Below are positions 31,747-32,869 of a stretch of 32,869 nt of DNA, in pieces. Position numbers and translations under genes: made by a program. The stretch is taken from the NCBI RefSeq assembly GCF_000337335.1, contig NZ_AOJN01000066.1, positions 20,468 to 53,336 of the forward strand, in the 5' to 3' direction. Below the pieces are notes generated by a model, which worked only from the letters and a program-made list of their open reading frames with translations, was not told the DNA's origin and searched no databases. Source of the stretch: Halorubrum distributum JCM 10118 (lineage in GTDB: Archaea; Halobacteriota; Halobacteria; Halobacteriales; Haloferacaceae). How positions within the stretch are numbered: position 1 is the first letter of the stretch; each line of letters begins with the position of its first letter.

Positions 31747-32841
31747 CTAGGTCACCCCGCCCTCGCTCGTCGCGTACGCCTCGTGCGCGCCGCTGTCGAG
31801 GATCGCTTCGATCTCGTCGACGACTTCCAGCACGTCGGCGAAGGAGGTGTACGGTGCGGCCGGACAGACGCGAACCACGTTCGGCGGCCGGAAGTCGACG
31901 ACGACGCCGCGGTCCCTCAGGGCCTCGCTCAGCCGCTCGGCCTCGGGATGCTCTAAGGCGACGTGACCGCCGCGGGACGCGTGACCGCGGGGCGTGCCGA
32001 CCGACACCGCCGGGAGTCGCTCGTCGACGAGCGCGATCAGGAAGTCGGTCAGGGCGAGCGACTTCTTCCGAACGCGCCGGATCCCGGCCTCCCGGAGGAG
32101 TTCCGCGGCGCCCTCCAGCGGCGCGGCCGACAGCAGCGGCGGCGTGCCGATCTGCCACGCGCCCGCGGAGTCGGCCGGGGTGTAGGTCATGTTCATCTCG
32201 AACTGCGTCGCCTTCTCGTGACCCCACCACCCGGCCAGCGCGGGCGCGAGCCCGTGGTGGCGCTCCGCGACGAACAGCGCGCCGATCGACCCCGGCCCGG
32301 CGTTGAGGTACTTGTAGGTGCACCAGACCGCGAAGTCGACGCCCGCCTCGTCGAACTCGTGGGGGACGGCGCCCGCGGAGTGGGCCGCGTCGAAGCCGGC
32401 GTACGCGCCCGCCTCGTGGGCCGCCTTGGCGATCCGCGGCACGTCGAACAGCTGTCCCGAGCGGTACAGCGCGGTCGGCATGAAGACGATCCCGACGTCG
32501 TCGTGTTCGGCCAGGGCGGCCTCGATGTCCCGCGGGTCGATCGTGCGCCCGTCCCGGCTCGGAACGACCCGGAGCTTCTCGTCGGGGTCGATCCCGCGCT
32601 GCCGGAGCTGCGCCCGGATCGCGTAGTGGTCGGAGGGGAAGTCGAGCTCGTTGACGAGGACCGCGGGGTCGGCCTCGGGGTCCCCGTCCGGCGTCCACTC
32701 TCCGTCGGCGGCCGGGACGCCCTCGCGATCGGGGCCGTTCCCGGCCAGCAGTTCGTCGAGGAAGGTGCCGACGAGCGTGTGAATGTTCACCGTGATCGAG
32801 TTGCCGACGACCACCTCCTCGGGCTCCGCGCCCACCAGCGG
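31747..32841 (-). CDS. kynU: kynureninase, 5' end missing
   Basis: The visible 364 residues match kynureninase, the PLP enzyme that cleaves kynurenine to anthranilate and alanine in tryptophan breakdown. The PLP lysine is in FAVWCTYKYLNAGPGSIG, the 177th visible residue. AGFDAAHSAGAVPHEF provides the aspartate that pairs with the PLP nitrogen, and VNELDFPSDHYAIRAQL and WWGHEKATQFEMNMTY are also typical. An Asp/Gly/Pro-rich stretch at about visible residues 35-60 is a halophile-type insertion. Roughly the first 60-90 residues are missing because the sequence ends here. An apparent start that begins MYKRQ is not real: those five codons are sequencing adapter, and the true coding sequence reaches only to 32841. 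Confidence 0.92.
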   Translation of the reverse strand, partial: PLVGAEPEEVVVGNSITVNIHTLVGTFLDELLAGNGPDREGVPAADGEWTPDGDPEADPAVLVNELDFPSDHYAIRAQLRQRGIDPDEKLRVVPSRDGRTIDPRDIEAALAEHDDVGIVFMPTALYRSGQLFDVPRIAKAAHEAGAYAGFDAAHSAGAVPHEFDEAGVDFAVWCTYKYLNAGPGSIGALFVAERHHGLAPALAGWWGHEKATQFEMNMTYTPADSAGAWQIGTPPLLSAAPLEGAAELLREAGIRRVRKKSLALTDFLIALVDERLPAVSVGTPRGHASRGGHVALEHPEAERLSEALRDRGVVVDFRPPNVVRVCPAAPYTSFADVLEVVDEIEAILDSGAHEAYATSEGGVT

Positions 32842-32869
32842 CTGTCTCTTATACACATCTCTGATGGCG
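32842..32869. other. sequencing adapter: Nextera mosaic end plus 454 primer A start
   Basis: CTGTCTCTTATACACATCT (32842-32860) is the 19-base Tn5/Nextera mosaic end, exact. The following CTGATGGCG is the start of the complement of the Roche 454 A primer used in 454-compatible Nextera libraries. This is a library artefact left at a contig end, not genome sequence. Confidence 0.95.

Noticed and set aside
32842..32856. Start codon of kynureninase at 32856 (MYKRQ…)
   Set aside because: These codons are adapter sequence; the real N-terminus lies beyond the window.

Overview
The window looks like haloarchaeal chromosome, most likely Halorubrum or a close relative. The evidence is very high GC, Asp/Glu-rich proteins, many start codons 20-30 bases behind an archaeal TATA box with no room for a long leader, haloarchaea-specific small zinc proteins, and a complete A-type ATP synthase operon. 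It is mostly core genome. I see no transposase, integrase, CRISPR array, rRNA or tRNA gene.

Layout. 1-91: a 13/26-bp tandem repeat at the edge. 89-4231 (minus): an MmgE/PrpD-family protein, an RNase R-like exoribonuclease, a GIDE-like membrane protein and a two-CxxC protein. 4370-6164 (plus): a KhtT/KhtU-like cation:proton antiporter pair, possibly with a 26-residue linker ORF between. 6185-6474: structured non-coding repeat element A. 6494-10701: a DUF5789 protein, an M24 peptidase, two small proteins, a VOC protein and TiaS. 10899-11870: a COG1395 HTH regulator. 11943-13604 (minus): a MinD-family ATPase with a long acidic tail, probably MinD4. 13772-22821 (plus): atpH-I-K-E-C-F-A-B-D. 22933-23322: a DUF6276-like protein. 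23363-23874: repeat element B. 23959-32841 (minus): a small membrane protein, a SpoIIM-family membrane protein, an Lhr-type helicase, a five-PAS histidine kinase and a 5'-truncated kynureninase. The last 28 bases (32842-32869) are not biological: they match the Nextera mosaic end followed by the start of a Roche 454 adapter.

How the genes work together. The nine atp genes encode the membrane rotor and stator (I, K), the stalks (H, E, C, F, D) and the catalytic head (A, B). Most are tightly packed or overlapping. Breaks before atpK and before atpD carry promoter-like boxes, and T-tracts follow atpK and atpB, so the operon may be read as several units. minD4 diverges from atpH across a shared promoter region. 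The KhtT-like protein probably gates the antiporter encoded just downstream.

The most interesting non-genic signal is the pair of repeat elements. Both lie between the 3' ends of convergent genes and are bounded by palindromic TTTATAAA boxes. They share near-identical single-stranded modules separated by hairpins. One hairpin keeps its base-pairing although its stem sequence differs between the copies, which suggests a conserved RNA or single-stranded DNA fold rather than a protein-coding region.
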